64,000 nt of DNA from Neomesorhizobium albiziae. Its GTDB lineage: Bacteria > Pseudomonadota > Alphaproteobacteria > Rhizobiales > Rhizobiaceae. Positions 63,986 through 64,000 of this stretch are shown here, piece by piece. Position 1 is the first letter of the stretch; each line of letters begins with the position of its first letter. A model generated the notes under the pieces. The model saw only the letters and a list, made by a program, of their open reading frames with translations, had not been told where the DNA came from and ran no database searches. The position numbers and the translations under genes are program-made. The stretch lies in NCBI RefSeq assembly GCF_900114255.1, contig NZ_FOSL01000004.1, forward strand, positions 283,772 to 347,771, given 5' to 3'.

Positions 63986-64000
63986 ACGGAAACATACGGA
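63986..64000. promoter_or_regulatory. Operator half-sites after cI (cut by window end)
   Basis: ACGGAAACATACGGA contains two direct half-sites ten bases apart, matching ACGGA of the palindromic operator. The second may continue into a full ACGG-N6-CCGT beyond the window. Likely controls genes to the right of cI. Confidence 0.55.

Larger units (their letters stand above)
28500..64000 (-). mobile_element. Prophage, lambda/HK97-type head with Mu-like contractile tail (right end outside window)
   Basis: Continuous leftward phage genes run from the immunity region (63.2 kb) through replication, terminase, head, tail and lysis to a kinase gene at 28.5 kb. Head genes are HK97/lambda-like, and tail genes follow the Mu order (gp38 to gp48). 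No integrase, transposase or attachment site is seen, so ends are not defined. The left end could lie anywhere from about 24.8 to 28.5 kb, since the nuclease, ligase and protease genes may be phage cargo. All structural modules appear intact. Confidence 0.9.

Overview
The window is GC-rich alphaproteobacterial DNA. It looks like a chromosome of the Mesorhizobium/Phyllobacteriaceae type. The reasons are an agl alpha-glucoside operon, a dispersed rhizobial-style urease cluster (ureD-A, DUF1272, hupE, B, C, E, F, G), an acyl carrier protein/ketosynthase pair resembling NodF/NodE, and polA with a likely small RNA beside it. The genus is inferred from gene content only; there is no rRNA or tRNA in the window.

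Host part, 1 to about 24.8 kb. 1-4634 is the end of an agl operon: permease AglF (5' part missing), permease AglG, alpha-glucosidase AglA and ATPase AglK. Next come a ferredoxin-reductase-like flavoprotein, a MarR regulator, a Fur-family regulator and a class II aldolase. 8053-16297 is the urease locus. All urease genes read leftward: ureD, ureA, DUF1272, hupE/ureJ, ureB, then ureC, then ureE, ureF, ureG. Two exported proteins of unknown function lie between ureB and ureC, and a GST and an EamA transporter between ureC and ureE. Then follow an ACP/ketosynthase pair, a second GST, polA (with substitutions at two proofreading residues), an sRNA candidate ending in a strong terminator, an M20 peptidase, a short RNase D and a small lipoprotein.

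Transition, about 24.9-28.5 kb. This stretch is visibly AT-richer at its left side and looks accessory. It carries a ClpP-superfamily serine protease overlapping a tiny upstream gene, a thermonuclease-like protein, a zinc-ribbon protein, and a coupled four-gene operon ending in a LigD-type ATP-dependent DNA ligase.

Prophage, about 28.5 kb to beyond the right edge. It is transcribed almost entirely leftward. From right to left it holds: a LexA-like CI repressor (rightward) and a divergent Cro-like gene sharing a perfect 18-bp palindromic operator; an early operon (CII-like protein, C5-MTase-like protein, toprim primase, a GcrA-like regulator, a beta-class DNA methyltransferase, an SF3 helicase and small ORFs); a repeat-rich regulatory gap; lambda/HK97-type head genes (TerS, TerL, gpW, portal, protease, capsid, decoration); a Mu-like contractile tail (gp38, sheath, tube, chaperone with a probable -1 frameshift, tape measure, N, gp44 to gp48, fibres); a lysis cassette (holin, SAR endolysin, overlapping spanins); and a metallophosphoesterase with a deoxynucleotide kinase. 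No integrase, transposase or right attachment site lies in the window, so the element is incomplete here.

The most noteworthy points are the phage-borne GcrA homologue among two DNA methyltransferase genes, the frameshift extension of the tail chaperone, the degenerate PolA proofreading site, the sRNA next to polA, and the protease/small-gene pair at the prophage flank.
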